A DNA stretch of 64,000 nucleotides from positions 248,001 through 312,000 of the forward strand of contig JAUIRK010000627.1 in assembly GCA_030549495.1 (NCBI GenBank), read 5' to 3'. A program made the position numbers and the translations under genes. The DNA is from Nectonema munidae. Taxonomy: Eukaryota > Nematomorpha > Nectonematoida > Nectonematidae. A model generated the notes under the pieces. That model was not told where the DNA came from, did not search any database, and saw only the letters and a program-made list of their open reading frames with translations. Every line of letters starts with the position of its first letter. Within the stretch, counting starts at the first letter, position 1. This document shows positions 36,123 to 50,500 of this stretch, one piece after another.

Positions 36123-38296
36123 CGCAATAATAATAATGGGCTTGCGTTTTTAATTTTAATGTTTTCTTTATAATAGGATCTTGCCAAATATCACTAAAAG
36201 ATTTTATCTTTTGAACTATCTTCTCGACAAACCAATTCAATTTTCAATCCTATTGATGAGGCAAAAAAGCATTTCCAGTATAATTTTCTAATTGATCTTC
36301 CTTTTTGACCAACCCTGCCTCCCCCACCTCTGCCCCTGTACCGTTTAGTAAAGCAATTGAACAACGCTCCACCTCTCCATATGACAATATATGAATACCA
36401 CTTATATGCTCAGCTAAGTGGTTAAAGTGGAACAAGGTTACAAATTTTAAGTAAAATAAAGTTAAACAAAGAAAAAACTCAAACAGCCAATGCATTATTT
36501 TTGAACATATGGCTACATCAAATCATTTTATATTTATTAAGTATAAGTTTTCCTATCAGATATTATTAAATATATTTATAAAAAGAATTTGTCGTAAATC
36601 ATGGTTCTTCTTTCGTTCCAGATAATATTCGTTAAATCAAATAGGGATTTTATACGTCAAATATTTTTGCTTCAAATTCTAAAAATACATATACAAATAC
36701 TTTTGTTCTATATTGTAAAAATATAAATACAAATATTTTTTTTCAATAACCTAAAAATAAAAATACAAATCCAACTCTACTTCTTTGTATCACTTCAACT
36801 CTCCTATGAAAGGAGTTGAGTGTGCAAAAACGCTATTTGCTATCCAAGACATACTTGCATTCCTGTTTAGCTTCGCAATAGCGGTCCCGAGTTTGAAGAA
36901 AGACAGCCAGGATCCTATCTCATGCAGTAGACTTTGAGTAGTAGAATGGAACCGAAGGAGATGGGCATGTCTGTGGGGCATAACAATCAATCCTTCTTCA
37001 ACTCTACAAACTACAATCACGACTTCCCCCTTCACTAGCACCACCCCAAAACACATCCTCCCCTATGTTTATGCAGTACAACAGTAAGTCTTTATCTTTC
37101 ATGTCTGGATGCCTCATTCTTTTATAGTTGAAAAACTGTCCATAAACATTTTACACTAAAATTAATCATTCTAAACATTTTTCCATTATATGTAAAATGT
37201 ACGGATAAGTTTTCACGTATTTGTGTATCAAATTCTGAACAAAATTGATTATTTTTCACTAAAAATGAGTTTCGATGTCAATATGTTTAATTAATTTATA
37301 TTTATTAAAAAGCTAATTAAATGTAAATTTATTTTCATCCAAAATAATTTTACAAAAAGTAAAATATTATAAAATACCAAGAAATACAATGAGATAAACA
37401 AGAGAGTATAGACGAGGTAGAGAAATAAACATTTCAGTCTTTCCTTTCATCCAAATATATATAAAGTAAGTGGTAAACAATGGCCTTTCCTTTTTGTTCA
37501 AAATGATCTTTTTAAAATTATTTTGTAGATTTTGATCAAAATGGGATGAATCAGGAGCATTCCATTTATTCTTCTAATATGACAAGGATCGTTGATTACC
37601 ATCATGTGACGGAGAATACGTGCAGCGCCTCTGCTATTCCACACTGCCACACAACAACCCTTTCTCCAAATGCTGCCCCTGTTGATGCTACATCCATCCC
37701 CACTTCCTTCTTCTTGGCTCAATTGATATCCTCCCATCAAAAGTGATAGCCTATTTGTCCACACTATGAGTTATGGGAATTAACTTTCGATAATTTATTT
37801 ATTATACCATTATCACTGAATTATAGTTTAGATATTTTATGTAGATTCCAAAAACCTTTTTTTCACCACCAGCACATTCTTTATTTTTATCCAAATTTTC
37901 CAACTAGAGTAGTGTGTGATGTTTGCTAATGCACCATCTTATGATAAACTATTCCATTGTCTCTCATGCTCACTCGCTTTCTTCTCTCGCTACAAATACA
38001 TTTTACTGAAGTAAGGGAATTAAAGAATGCAAAAACTGATAAGATCATTTAAAACAGTTCTACAGCTTATTCTGACCGTAGCTGCATTTTATTGGTCCCA
38101 TGCTAATTAAAAATTTTATCTTCTTCTCTCCCACTCTAACCTTCAAATTGGCAAAGTATAATGAAATATAAGAAGTAGCTTTGCATCAAAACATCTATCG
38201 CACTTGTAAATAAAAATACTTGATAAAGTGTTTCATTTAAATCAATACATTTAGAAACAATCGGTTTTATATTGCATGATTTTAATTGGATCGTTG

Positions 38297-38521
38297 TTAC
38301 TGATCCAGAGCTATCAATTTGTCAATGTTTGACTTCAAAACTGTCAGGGAGAGACGTAAATATTCTCTTCTTTCTACGTCAAGGCAATTTCGAGTTTTTG
38401 ATGGCGGCTTAATTTTAGAAATATCTCTATCCACAGCCTCTGGTATTTCCAATCTTGCTAAATTTGCTGTGTTGTTTTGAACTTCAATGAATCTTTCTTG
38501 TATATCAATATGAACTAAAGT
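38297..38521 (-). CDS. Zinc-finger gene terminal exon
   Basis: Acceptor TTTATCAG, phase 0, 74 codons and [22 protein letters not shown] begins it and [13 protein letters not shown] ends it; charged, possibly helical. It was assigned to this gene by strand, position and phase. An ATTAAA lies about 10 nt after the stop, but no strong polyA signal was found. Confidence 0.6.
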   Translation of the reverse strand, partial: TLVHIDIQERFIEVQNNTANLARLEIPEAVDRDISKIKPPSKTRNCLDVERREYLRLSLTVLKSNIDKLIALDQ

Positions 38522-41500
38522 CTGATAAATAGTAACCTTTCACACGAACAAACAAACAATATTATTTATTTAGAATACATCTACATGAATGCATTAACAG
38601 TTTGCTTAAAATGAACAGATTTTTATATAGCAGAATATTAAAAAAGTAAAAACTCTAGATTGAAAGTGTAAGAAGCTAAAAAAAAAGCGCTTAAAAGAAA
38701 AAATTGCGGATAAGCTATTGATTTGGCGAATTTAATATTATTATCGCAAAGAATCAGTATAAATGCGTTTATTAAAAATTCACTAGAATTCGCAGTTTGA
38801 ACGATTAAAATGTCTGACAGCATTCACTTATCAAGGTTCTGAACAATCTCTTTGAGTCATTTATTCTAAAAAAGTAAATTTAATTTAGCGTAAAATTAAA
38901 AAAGTAGAAAATCATTAATATTAAAAATATCCACTCTGAGAAATGTATATTTCTATCCTTTTACTCTAAAACAAAAAGTAGTATATAATATATATATATT
39001 TTTTTCAAAAAAGTTTGTTTTTTATGCATTGAAATTTCACGTTAAGATTTGAGAAGCTAAAATAGGTCTAATTTCAGAAAGGAATAAAAATTACCTGACA
39101 TAGTTTTTCTCCTGAATGTGTGCAAATTCAAAATACTACGTTTATTAAAATGCTACACATTCGGCACTAAAAAGTTTAAAATAATTATCAAAGGGTGTTT
39201 ACATTTTAATTAAAATTTAAACTTTCATAAAAATTAGATATATATATATATATCTCATAACCTGTACAGTTGAACACGGGTAGACAACTTGCGTGTTATC
39301 TCCAACCCGTATATTACGATGATTCTTCTCCAACCTGTATTCTACGATGATTCATCTCCAAACTATATACTACAATGATTCATCTCCAACCTGTATACTA
39401 CGATGATTCATCTCTAACCTGTATACTACGATGATTCATATTCAACCTGTATACTACGATGGTTTCTATTCCATGTACAAATAACTAGGGAGACAATGTT
39501 CAACTTTCTGTTCACATTCTGCTAGATGTAAGATTTGATATACCTCATTCGGGAAGACGATGCTACATAAGTTATTACCTATATACATTATACCTGTATA
39601 CTACGATGGTTCATCTCCAACCTGTATACCGCGATAATTCATCTCCAACATATCAGTTCATATTTTGATAGATGTAAGATTTGATATACCTCATTCGGGG
39701 AGAGGATGTTAGATAAGTTATTAATTTTTTCACGATATTAAATAATATATTTTATCAAATAATCAAAATAAAATTCTGTAATCAAAGAATCGAAAAATAT
39801 TCTTTAAAAAATCAAAAAATATCAAACTTTCTGTTCATATTTTGCTACCTCATACGATGTTACAAAAGTTATTACCTATACTTTGCAATTTGCACGATTT
39901 TAAATATTATATTTGTCAAATAATCAAAATAAAATTCTGTAATCAAAGAATCGAAAAATATTCTTTAAAAATTCAAAAAATATCAAACTTTATGTTCATA
40001 TAATTAACTTTATAAACAGTAAAATGAGACAAAATGAAATTAAGTTTGAGACTCATTTTTATCGTTTTGTTAGGGGTGCACAGATCAAAATTTTGAAACG
40101 GAAGTTTAATATAAATATTTTTAAATAATAATTTATCAACTACTTTGGATATATGTCACTACTTTTTATTTAATGAATGAATATACTCATAATGTTATTT
40201 TCGTTTTTGTTAAAAAATCGAAGAAAATCTGTTTTTAGCTGGAAGCTATCTTTTAACTACAAAGGCCCTGTGTAGAGTTATCTATAGGTTTCGAATGGAA
40301 GCATTGCAACTTCACTTTTTATAGTTTGATGCAATGTCAAAACTCTTGACATAAAATTCACACACCTTCACTTTTCAAAGTAAAATAAAAATATCCTGCG
40401 AACATTTTAAGATAACTTCTATCAATATATTGTGAATTACAATACATCTTATAAATGGAAAACATATTGATTTCATAGCTTGATCAAAAAGATTTTGGAT
40501 GTCAAAAACTCGAAAATAAATAGCTCATTTTGACTAATCAGATTTCTTCTTCAATTTGCATGATTGAAAAGTGCGCAACCAATCTTAAGGTCTAACATTT
40601 TGGAAACCTATTGTCGGGTTAGGATTAGTGCAGAATTAGCAGTATTGTAAGTATTAGAGTTGAGGTTAGATTTAGTGTTAGCTAAACTAAAATGTACATA
40701 CATACATTTACATATTCATTCTGTGACATTCTTGACACACATTTATTTATTTGAATTAACGTTTGATACAAAAACACATTTAGTCATACATACACACATA
40801 GAAATAGATACATGTTGACATTAGACACCCATAAACTGAAATACTTAAATCTCAAAAACAGGGTTATATCCTTAGTTCGTTTATCTTGGTATACCTAAAC
40901 TAAATATTAGGTCTCAATTAATCTTAAGTAAGCAGTTATACACTTTATTTACCTTTTTGAAGCTCTTTTACAACAATTTCAGACTTTCATATTCGATGGG
41001 TTGAGACCGAGTCTGACCTAGCCTGGTGAAGCACGTTTAATGCATCCAAAACATTTAGTTTTATTCTCCACGACAATCATCAGTTTGTCGACGAGTAAGT
41101 TTCTACAATGTGATTTCATGTTTTTGATGGTTCCGTGATCCAATAGCTGTGAACAATACTTGTGTAGTTGATCTAGTAATTCAGTTAGTTGTAAGCAAAT
41201 GTTTTACTAGAGTGCGACGATTATTATTAGATGCGGCTGAGCGTAAAGATTTGCAAAAAAATTTAGTTGAAATGGGAAGCTTTTTAGTATAATAATAAGA
41301 AAAAATTGTTAAAAAAGAAATTAAAAAAAAATCTCAATTGAGAATTTCGGTCCCTCTTCTACTTAAAGAAAAGCGGGGACTGCTATGTTTAACTCAAAAA
41401 TACGAATAAGATGCTCTATTTAACATCACAATCACCTAGAAAAAGTTATCGATTGTTGAGTTTTTATCAAAAATGGTATAAAATAAATAATAATCTTATC

Positions 41501-44500
41501 ATTATTGCATATATGATTGACAGGTATCAAGTTACTCAATTTGCGAATTGCAAAAGATCAATTCTATAAAAAATATTGATATACAAAATCAAAAATACGA
41601 AATCATTTTCAAAAAAAAATTGACTACGGTACAAACAAGTTTTCTTTAAAGATTTAAAAAACATTTGAGAAAGAGTAAAAATTACTTGATAAGGTTTTTC
41701 TCCTGAGTGTACTCTATAGTGCACTTTTAAAGTGCAATGTTGATTAAAGCATTTGTTACACATTTTGCACTAAACAAAAATATTTATTACTATAAAAAAT
41801 ATCATACAAATATGTTTACGAAATTCATATTTTACACAATGAATTAGCACACAAGTGAAAAAAATTTTTAATGAAAGAAATGATAACTTTAATATTTTTT
41901 TCCAATAAAATAATTAAGATTAGAAAGCTGCAGTTAGCGTCCAAGATTAAAAATGCTATTAAGCACATGTAATAAGTCTTTTAACAAAGAAACATGAAAG
42001 TTACACGAGATATAGCTTTCGAGTTTTGGTTGAAAAAGTTAGGGCTACGTAATACAAGAGATCACGTGATACTCGAGTATTATAAAATATTTAACAAAAA
42101 AACTTAAAATACTTGTTATCCAATATCGTAACAGAAAGGCCATCTTCTATCTAATTTATCTTATTAGCTTGATTGTCTACAAATGCAGATTTAATATAAT
42201 TAGTTTTTCCTTTTATATGATATTTCTAGAGTTAGGTCTTCTTCTTTTAATAGCTTAGAGGTAAGATTATTGCTCAGCATTTGAAGATTAATGAATTCTA
42301 TAAGGAATAAAATTGTAGATGAATGAAGCTTAAAAAATAAAAATTAGGCAATTAAAATTTTTACTCGTGAGTATCGCCAGATTACAACTTTTTGATTGTT
42401 TGAAAAATCTTGAAGTGGAAAAGAAAATAAACAATCAATCATTTGTCTAGAAATTGAAGAAGCAATTAAAAAGCAGAAAAGAAATCTCATGGTATCGATA
42501 ATATACACGCAGAAATTCAGAAAGCCTGGGGAGAGAAAATGGTTGAAATTTTACTCAAGATATGCAACACTCATTGAATTCTGAAAAATAACCAACTAAA
42601 TAAATCGAGTCTATGTGCATACCATTACCAAAGAAAGAAACAACAGCAAGTGTAGAAGAACAGAACCATATGTTATAATAGTCAACCAAGCAGGGTTTTG
42701 TTTATATCCTTTCAAACCGGATAAAACTAACGATAAAAGAAGCCCTGAATGATGCAGATGGACGATTTCAAGAATGAAGGAGTACAACAGAACAAATTTT
42801 CAATTACAGTATTCCTTCACGGAAATATCGAGATAACCAATGACCAATATAGGATAATTATATTGGAAATATAATCTAGGCTTAGATAGTTTCTGTTGTG
42901 GTATTATTATAGGGATATCTAATATACAGTTTGCTGACGAATTTGACACGCAGAGTTCATAACACGAATATAAAATATGAGATCGAAATTAGTGCCGAGA
43001 AAATCAATATCATGGTTACAGACAAAAAAGACATTCAACTCTAACACGAAATATTTATTTCTAACAAAACTGCAGAACAAGTAAAAGCATGCAAATGTCT
43101 TGGAAGTCAAATCAGCGATGACTTGTACTACATCAATGAAAGTAGGGACCATATCCGCATAACCCCAACAGTTTTAACCAATCTGACCCTGCCAAAAAAG
43201 TCAATAACGATCAAGACAAAGATAAATTTTAGGAAAGCCATGTGATTTCCACTAGACGTATGAATGTAAATTGTCGACATTGGATAAAATAGCGAAAAAC
43301 TGACAAGTACTTTGGAAATGAAAGGCTTCAGAAGGATCATACAAATTTCAACGTACACTTTACATGTAATGTACGCATATAACTTTACTATTCGTGGACA
43401 AGCATAGAAAACAAAGGTGATTTACTGGTCACAGAGATGAAATTAGCCTTGGTTATAACATATTGCATGGTAGAGTGGCATGAAAAATAGGAAGATGTGA
43501 AAAGAACTGGATATAAAATTGCAGATTTGGCGAACATAACACCTTATATCGCAACAAGAATGTCACAGTATCGACCAAAGTGGATCACTTCATCTTGAAA
43601 TTGTAATATTAGAAAGAAAAATGTATCCGATGTGTAATTTTTTGCATCCGAGGAGCAGATATCAAATTTGACATCGTAGCGGATGCGGATGTGAGAATTA
43701 ATTTTATTTAGCGGATGTGGATATCATAATTGCTATTCTAAACAAACGCTAGTTGTATACTTCTTAAAGATTTAGAGAGAAGATGTCAATGTATATATGT
43801 GTTATCATAAAACTTTTGGATAAAGTAAAAATAGAAAAATTCCTAAAAAAAACTTTACAGTATATAGAAAAAAGAAAATATTTTAAAATTGCGGATGCAG
43901 ATGTTGAAACGTAAATGCTCCGCGGATGAGGATGTTAAAAGATTATAAACATTTTTGCGGATATCTCCGATATATCTCTATTTTATACTAAAAAGAATAT
44001 CTCATATTTCTTCAAAAAAATTTTTGAACTGAAAATTTTAATTTTAAAAAGAAAAAAATATATATCTTTAATGAACAAAAAAAGATTACTTGAAAAGGCT
44101 TTTCTCCTGTGTGAATTCGAATGTGCCTTTTCAATTCTGATAAGTGAGGGAAGCACTTTTTACATACTTCGCACTATAAAGGTATTAAAAAATTAATTTA
44201 AAAAGTTAAAAAAAAATTTTAATATGAAAGCTTGTAGATTGTTTTTGTAAATACAAATAAGATAAACGTATTTTTTGCCTTTACTATTTCAGTCTCAATA
44301 TGAAGGTAAATGTATCGTTGGGTGTTTCCATCGAAAATACACAGTTGCGCCGCTTGTATCGAACTATGAAGAAAGTAGGCTTGATGCGGGATCGAACCCA
44401 ATACGTTAAGTTATCGAAACCCAGCATCTAACCAACCTTACTCATGCAAAATAGAACAACAATATGAAGGAAAGATTCTAATTTTATTATTTGCTTTGGT

Positions 44501-47500
44501 AGGTATAATGTTATAATTTTTTGATTGATAACAAAGATATTGGATTACTTAAAGTTTATTCTGTGTCTAAAATAGATTTTATAAATAAATTTAAAGTATA
44601 TAAATGTAAATTATATTTCTATTCTATACTATAAATTCAGAATCTTCTCTATTTCAAATATTATCAAATAAAAAGTGTGAAATTTTTTCCTTTTTTTTTA
44701 CTTTCGCTTCACGTTTTTTAATCACTATTTGCCCTAGTCCAAGAGAAGTTTTTTTTAGTTTTTTCAATTTTTTTATATAAATGTAAGAAAAAAATACAGC
44801 TAACTTTTTAATTTGACTAAAAAAGTACATCTTAATAATAACACGAGTAAACAATTTCAAAAATTTCTTTTTGAAGATATTTTAAACAAAAAAAGGTTCC
44901 CCCCTAGGATGTGCGCTCCTGTTCTAAAAAAGATTTATATATAATAGCATTTAAAAAACTAGTTAACTTTCTTCTATTATGTTAATTCGGATAAAATCTA
45001 TAAAGGCATGAATAAAATCGTGTAATAGAATTTTTTTGACGTTTTATGAAAAAAATGAGTTCTTTTTTTAAATCACAGCCAAAAACTGAATTTTTTAAAT
45101 CGAATAGAAATAGTCAAAGAACTATTGTGAGCAAAATTTGTCTTGAATGTTGTTATATTAAAATGTTTTATTATCATCCACTGAGCAAATTTTGTTTGTT
45201 TATTAAAACTATCACGTTCTCTCTTCATATACGTACAGCCTTCAATTAAAGAAACTAACCTATCTAAAAGATACTTAGATGAGTATTCTGGATCATCTAA
45301 AACAAACATTAGTTCAAACAAATCCAACTAATTTGAGAGAGAGCCAACAAATTTTTCTTGCCAAATTTTTTTAACCCCAATCTTTTCTTTGAGATAGAGA
45401 TTACTATGCACGATAAAATAGGATAATGATCAAGTATGCCGATGGGTTATTTTTCGTATATTCCGAAAGAAAGCCACATTGTTATTGACATTGAGATTAA
45501 AAAGAATGGAATTATCGATCAGGGTACCTATAAACGTTATGTTTACATAGATCATCATCTTCTTCCATTTGCCTATATGAGAGCTTGGTCTTCATCCCAG
45601 CTAGCCAGGGTGCAAAGTTATCTGCAGCGAAGTTTCCAGCTTTATTCATCTGATTCCTCAGTCTTGAGGTCTCTCTGTTTCTTGTCTTCTTTCACGATTT
45701 CTTCCCACGTCTTCTTTAAGCATCCTCTTTTTATATTTCCACTACTAACTCTTTGAACCCTTACTCCACTGATTAAACGGTTTGCAACCATTCTCTCAAG
45801 ATGACCCAGCTATCGTAATCGATATTCTTCTAAGTGTCTTTCTATATCTCCAATCTAAGTCATCTTTCTTAACACAGCGTTTGGGACCTTGTCATTGAGT
45901 GTCTTGCCACATATCATCCGTATAATTCTCATTTCTGATGTTTTCATACGTCCGATGTCCATCGTTTTCATTTTCCAGCATTCATCACATTACACTTCTT
46001 ATACCAGCTTTATACAATCTTCCCTTCAATTTTAATCGCAATGTTCTCCCACAAAGTACACCCGATTCATCATTAAATTTTTTCCAACCAGATCGTGTTC
46101 TTGTTGTAACCGCTCTATCAACATCGCCATCTCTTCCAAGCCTATCACCCAGGTAGCAAAATTTCTTGACCACAATTTCATCATTTCCTAACTTGAGAGT
46201 GTTTTCATCATCTTTACATCTACCACATACACCTGTTAGCGAACCATATAAACCCGAGCATCTCTTGTAGATCCCTGTCTCACAAATTGTACACCGAATG
46301 ACATTTCTCACAACTCTTCTTCGACACATGGAGCAGGGGTCAACACTGCCGACTATATCTATAAATCTTTGTTCAAACCTTGGTTTTTCCAACAATAAAC
46401 TTAAATACTTTGCTCTCCAGTGTTTTTTTCCCCAAACTACTTAAAATGATTATTATCAAATCATCTGCATACAGAAACTCCCTCATGAGGAGTCGTAATA
46501 ATTATTGCGCCTCCAACTCCAATTTCGTAAATAGTTATATTCATATATGTTAGATAAATTGATAGACCCCATTTTTACTGTGCAACATTGCAAAAACGCA
46601 ACATAAAAGTGTTTATCATTTTAGTCCAAGCCTTGTATTTTTGCAACCCATAGAAAAAGGCTTAAAAATTGAATAAAATTAAAAAATGAACTTCTTTATT
46701 TTATGTTAAAATTAGTTTGCAAAGGAGCAAAACTCAGTTTATGAGTAGAAAGTTTTTAGGAAAAAACTTTTAAACTAATACCTTTGGAAAAAAATGGGAA
46801 TAAATTCAGTTTATACAAACCAATAGAACATTTTAACAAATTATCTTGAAGAAAATAGATTAAACTTTTTGCTTGCAACACAAAGTAGAGATGTCAAAAA
46901 GTCGGGAAATCTTTCAATAACTATCTAAAATAAACATTCACAAACGACCTTCTACATATCATCACACTTTTTGGAGATTTATGATATTTCAAACAGAAAA
47001 GTTGATGTTGCATAATTATTACAAATTTTTAAAGTCAAATTCGTAAATTATTATATGGATGGGTGGAGTCATTAATGTTAAATTTTTTTTACATAAATGG
47101 AGTTGCAGTCTCAAAAATTACATAAGTGGAGTAGAGTCGGAGTCGAAAAATTATAAATTGAAAAAGTATAAATATTTTCCCACTCGACAACCCTGTCCAT
47201 GGCAATTGCAAAAAGCAGTGGGCAGCACGGACCCTTGATGCACACCGACCTTCACTTTAAACAATTTTGAAAATTCACCTTCAATTTGCAATGCCGTCTT
47301 ACCTTCTCTGTACATCTCCATCACGACTTCCACTTCATACAACATCACACCCTTTTTCCTCAGTGCTCACCAAATCACCTTTCTTGGGATACGATCAACA
47401 GCGTTCACCATAAATTTAAATTTTGATTAGGGCTAGGCATAAACTTTCTTTTGAAATTTCTTTACTCAATAAAAAATTGATTCCACCTTTTTGTGCAAGC

Positions 47501-50500
47501 TCAATGATATCAATGAATTCAAGAAACATCAAAAATATATTTGAGAAAAAATTTAAAAAGATTTAATAGAGAAATAAATTTAGAAAAATTTGTTGGAAAA
47601 GAAGACATTGAAAATTTTGTGTTGACCCATTTTTAAATTTATGAAAGTCTAAATGTAGTTAGAAAAAAAAATAATAAAATAGAATGTAATAGGGAATTTA
47701 ACAAAAATGTATATAAAAATAGCAGTCTTTATTCAAAAATTTTTAAGTAAAATTTTCAAACACTATTGTATCAATAGATCTATGAGAAGGGTGATATTTT
47801 ACGCCAATCACAAAACTCGCCCCCTACAGCTAATATAGTAAAGATATGTTGATGATCATAGTGGTCAAGAATTTATCATTTATAAAAAGTTACTCGTGTG
47901 AATTTGAAATATTGTCATTGGATATTCTGTAAATACTTTTTTTACTATAAATGCCCTGAAATTGTTTTGTAATTTATAATGTATACTTCATAGTTCTAAT
48001 ATATTAATCTATAAGGATACATAAATATTTATCATCAAACTTCTCCATGATGTACACCCCATTAAATTTATCTGTAATATATAGGATGAATGAAATTGTA
48101 AACATATGTAAACATATGAAAAATGAAATTTTTTATAAGGATTACCTGGTAAGGTTTTTCTCCTGTGTGTATTCGTATATGTCTATTTAATTTGGTTTCG
48201 TCAATAAAAGACTTTTTACATACTTCGCACTAAAAAGTTATAACAGATTAAAAAAAATAAATTAAAAAAAATTTATAAAAAAAGAAAAATTTGAAAATAA
48301 ATATACAGTAGGTTGTTTCTGTAGGAGATAAACAAAATACAAATAAATTTTTAGTATATTTATTCTGTTTAAAATTTTGGGGTCGATATAGAAAAACATT
48401 TGCGTTTAATCAATTGCTTTGATAACTATGATGATATGATTTCCAAATTGAAAACATAATGTTTTTTTGGAATCCGTAAAAAAAGGCCCTTTTATGGTTA
48501 AAAATGAAGTCTTATGATTAATTTAATGAAAATATATTTTCATAGCTAGCTAAACTCGCTTATAAAAACCTACAAATATGTTTTTCTACTAATCAGAGTC
48601 ATAATCGTATTTTGAAAATGGGAATCAAAGTTGTAATTAAAAAAATTCAGAGAATCAGAATCATTAGCAAGAATCGGACCCAACCCTGATATAGAGTCGG
48701 AGTCGTAAGTATATTTTCTATTTTCGGAGGCAGGGTAAATATATGATGTATAAAGGAATTTGCTTTCATATCTACTATTTATGTGCATCATCATCACTTT
48801 TATGACCAAATAAATGAAATTATTTAACTTTAATAAATGAGGTTTTTCAAAGTCATCGAGTATTCTAAAGAGTGGAAAATGATTTGGTGATGCTATGAAA
48901 TATTATATACTTCAAAGATTTGAAGATTAAATAATAATCTGTGATCAATAAAAATAAATAGCACCCCCTTTGAAATACGACTTCCTCAAAGATACGCCCT
49001 ACATTTATACACACAAATAATATTTACATTAATTGTACCCCTTTTAAACCACTTGTTTAACTCCTCAGATACGACATCAATTTAAAATATTGATATATTG
49101 TGTATAGCGAATACTTTTATATCCCATTCTAATGATTTTTCACTTTTTAAAATTTTTAATTTCAATAAGATTGATTTTTATATTAATTACATGCATATTT
49201 AATCAAATTATGTTTTATTGATAAAAAATAAACAAGTTATAATACTGTCATGATATTATCAAAAAAGCATAATTTTGAAACGCCTTCCTCTCAAATACGA
49301 CATTTTTAAATGTGGCTGGACGATCTGTCGTCTCTGAGAAGGTTTACTGTAATAATAATCTGTGAATCAATCATCATAAAGTGGTCGTGAGTAAGATTGT
49401 CTAGATCAGTGATGGCGAACCAATGGTACAGCAAAGTCTTGACTGCTTGCATGTGAATAACTATACTTTATTAGTGAAAGATGTGACTACTAATATTCAA
49501 TTTAATTAAGAAAATGACAAATGGAAAATGTTTAAAAATAATTGAAATTGTTCAAATATTCAGCTTGGTGTAGGTATGTCGAATTAATTGGGTAGCATTA
49601 AACACCGAGTGATTTGGCGCTACTCTGGTTTTAATAAGTTTATAGCATGGAGCCATGAATCCTATGATGTGCGTGTAACACTCGAAAAAATAGAGTGTGA
49701 ACGGATAAATAGCTAATATTGCGTTATCTAGATCATTTTGTGCTTGTGAGCCACTGTTGCTAACTTTGAATTTTATCAAATTGGATGAAAATATACAGAC
49801 TTACAGATGATGAGTGAGGAATATGTTGCATGCAAAATAAGCAAACATAGAGGACATCAATTAACTCTAAAGTATCTCAATGTTTACATCAAAAGAAGTC
49901 TAAAACTTTTGTCAATAAAAATGATAAAGTACTCAACGAAGACTTTTTTCATTAAATAAGGAAAGACTCATGTTTAAAAAAATTAGGCCACGTTGCTTCA
50001 AATAACGTCATTTTGGTATGTATTTGAGGCACGCAGTCTCTAAATCGTTAGCCAGCACTGCTAGACGCTTGGCTATGCTACTATACAAAGCCTTGGATTC
50101 CGATTCAGCATAAAATCAAGGATATTATAGTTCAATACAACCTGTTCATTCTATGAAAACACACTCGCCCACCCCCTGACCCTATACATTTACCTTTACC
50201 AATAGAAATAAAGCTAGTTGGAATCAAAGTCAAACCCTCATAAGTATTGGGGTCAGAGACTATTACTAAATGTCCATATCCCTAATCTAATTAGATATAC
50301 AGTGCCACGCAAAAGTTTTGGGCCACCACTGAGAAATAAATCCTTTGAAAAAATCACCATATCCTTCATTTTTAAATGTTTTCGAAAAACATTCGTTATA
50401 CCTCATTCCTTTGGGCCTTATAGCATATTTGCATCCATAAAAACAAAACTGATTTTTATAATCACTGCAAACAGATTTTAGCCTATCAGAGGATCAGGCA

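Larger units (their letters stand above)
32992..38296. other. Intergenic region between PPIL2 start and zinc-finger gene end
   Basis: Contains the 33.35/35.88 kb repeat pair, a tRNA-derived SINE, and GC-richer stretches at 36.29-36.5, 36.8-37.07 and 37.54-37.76 kb with short ORFs of mixed composition but no recognisable family. Confidence 0.5.

Noticed and set aside
38782-38860. Possible small minus-strand exon (TTTTTAG ... GTGAAT)
   Set aside because: Its 38-nt length and phase do not fit between phase-0 finger and terminal exons, and it encodes nothing conserved.
40608-40690. Internal telomere sequence
   Set aside because: The repeats are too degenerate and short to call a telomere relic; listed only as a weak repeat.
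45436-45756. Plus-strand ORF of 106 codons
   Set aside because: Its second half is antisense to the LINE at 45595 and its first half has no similarity or splice context.
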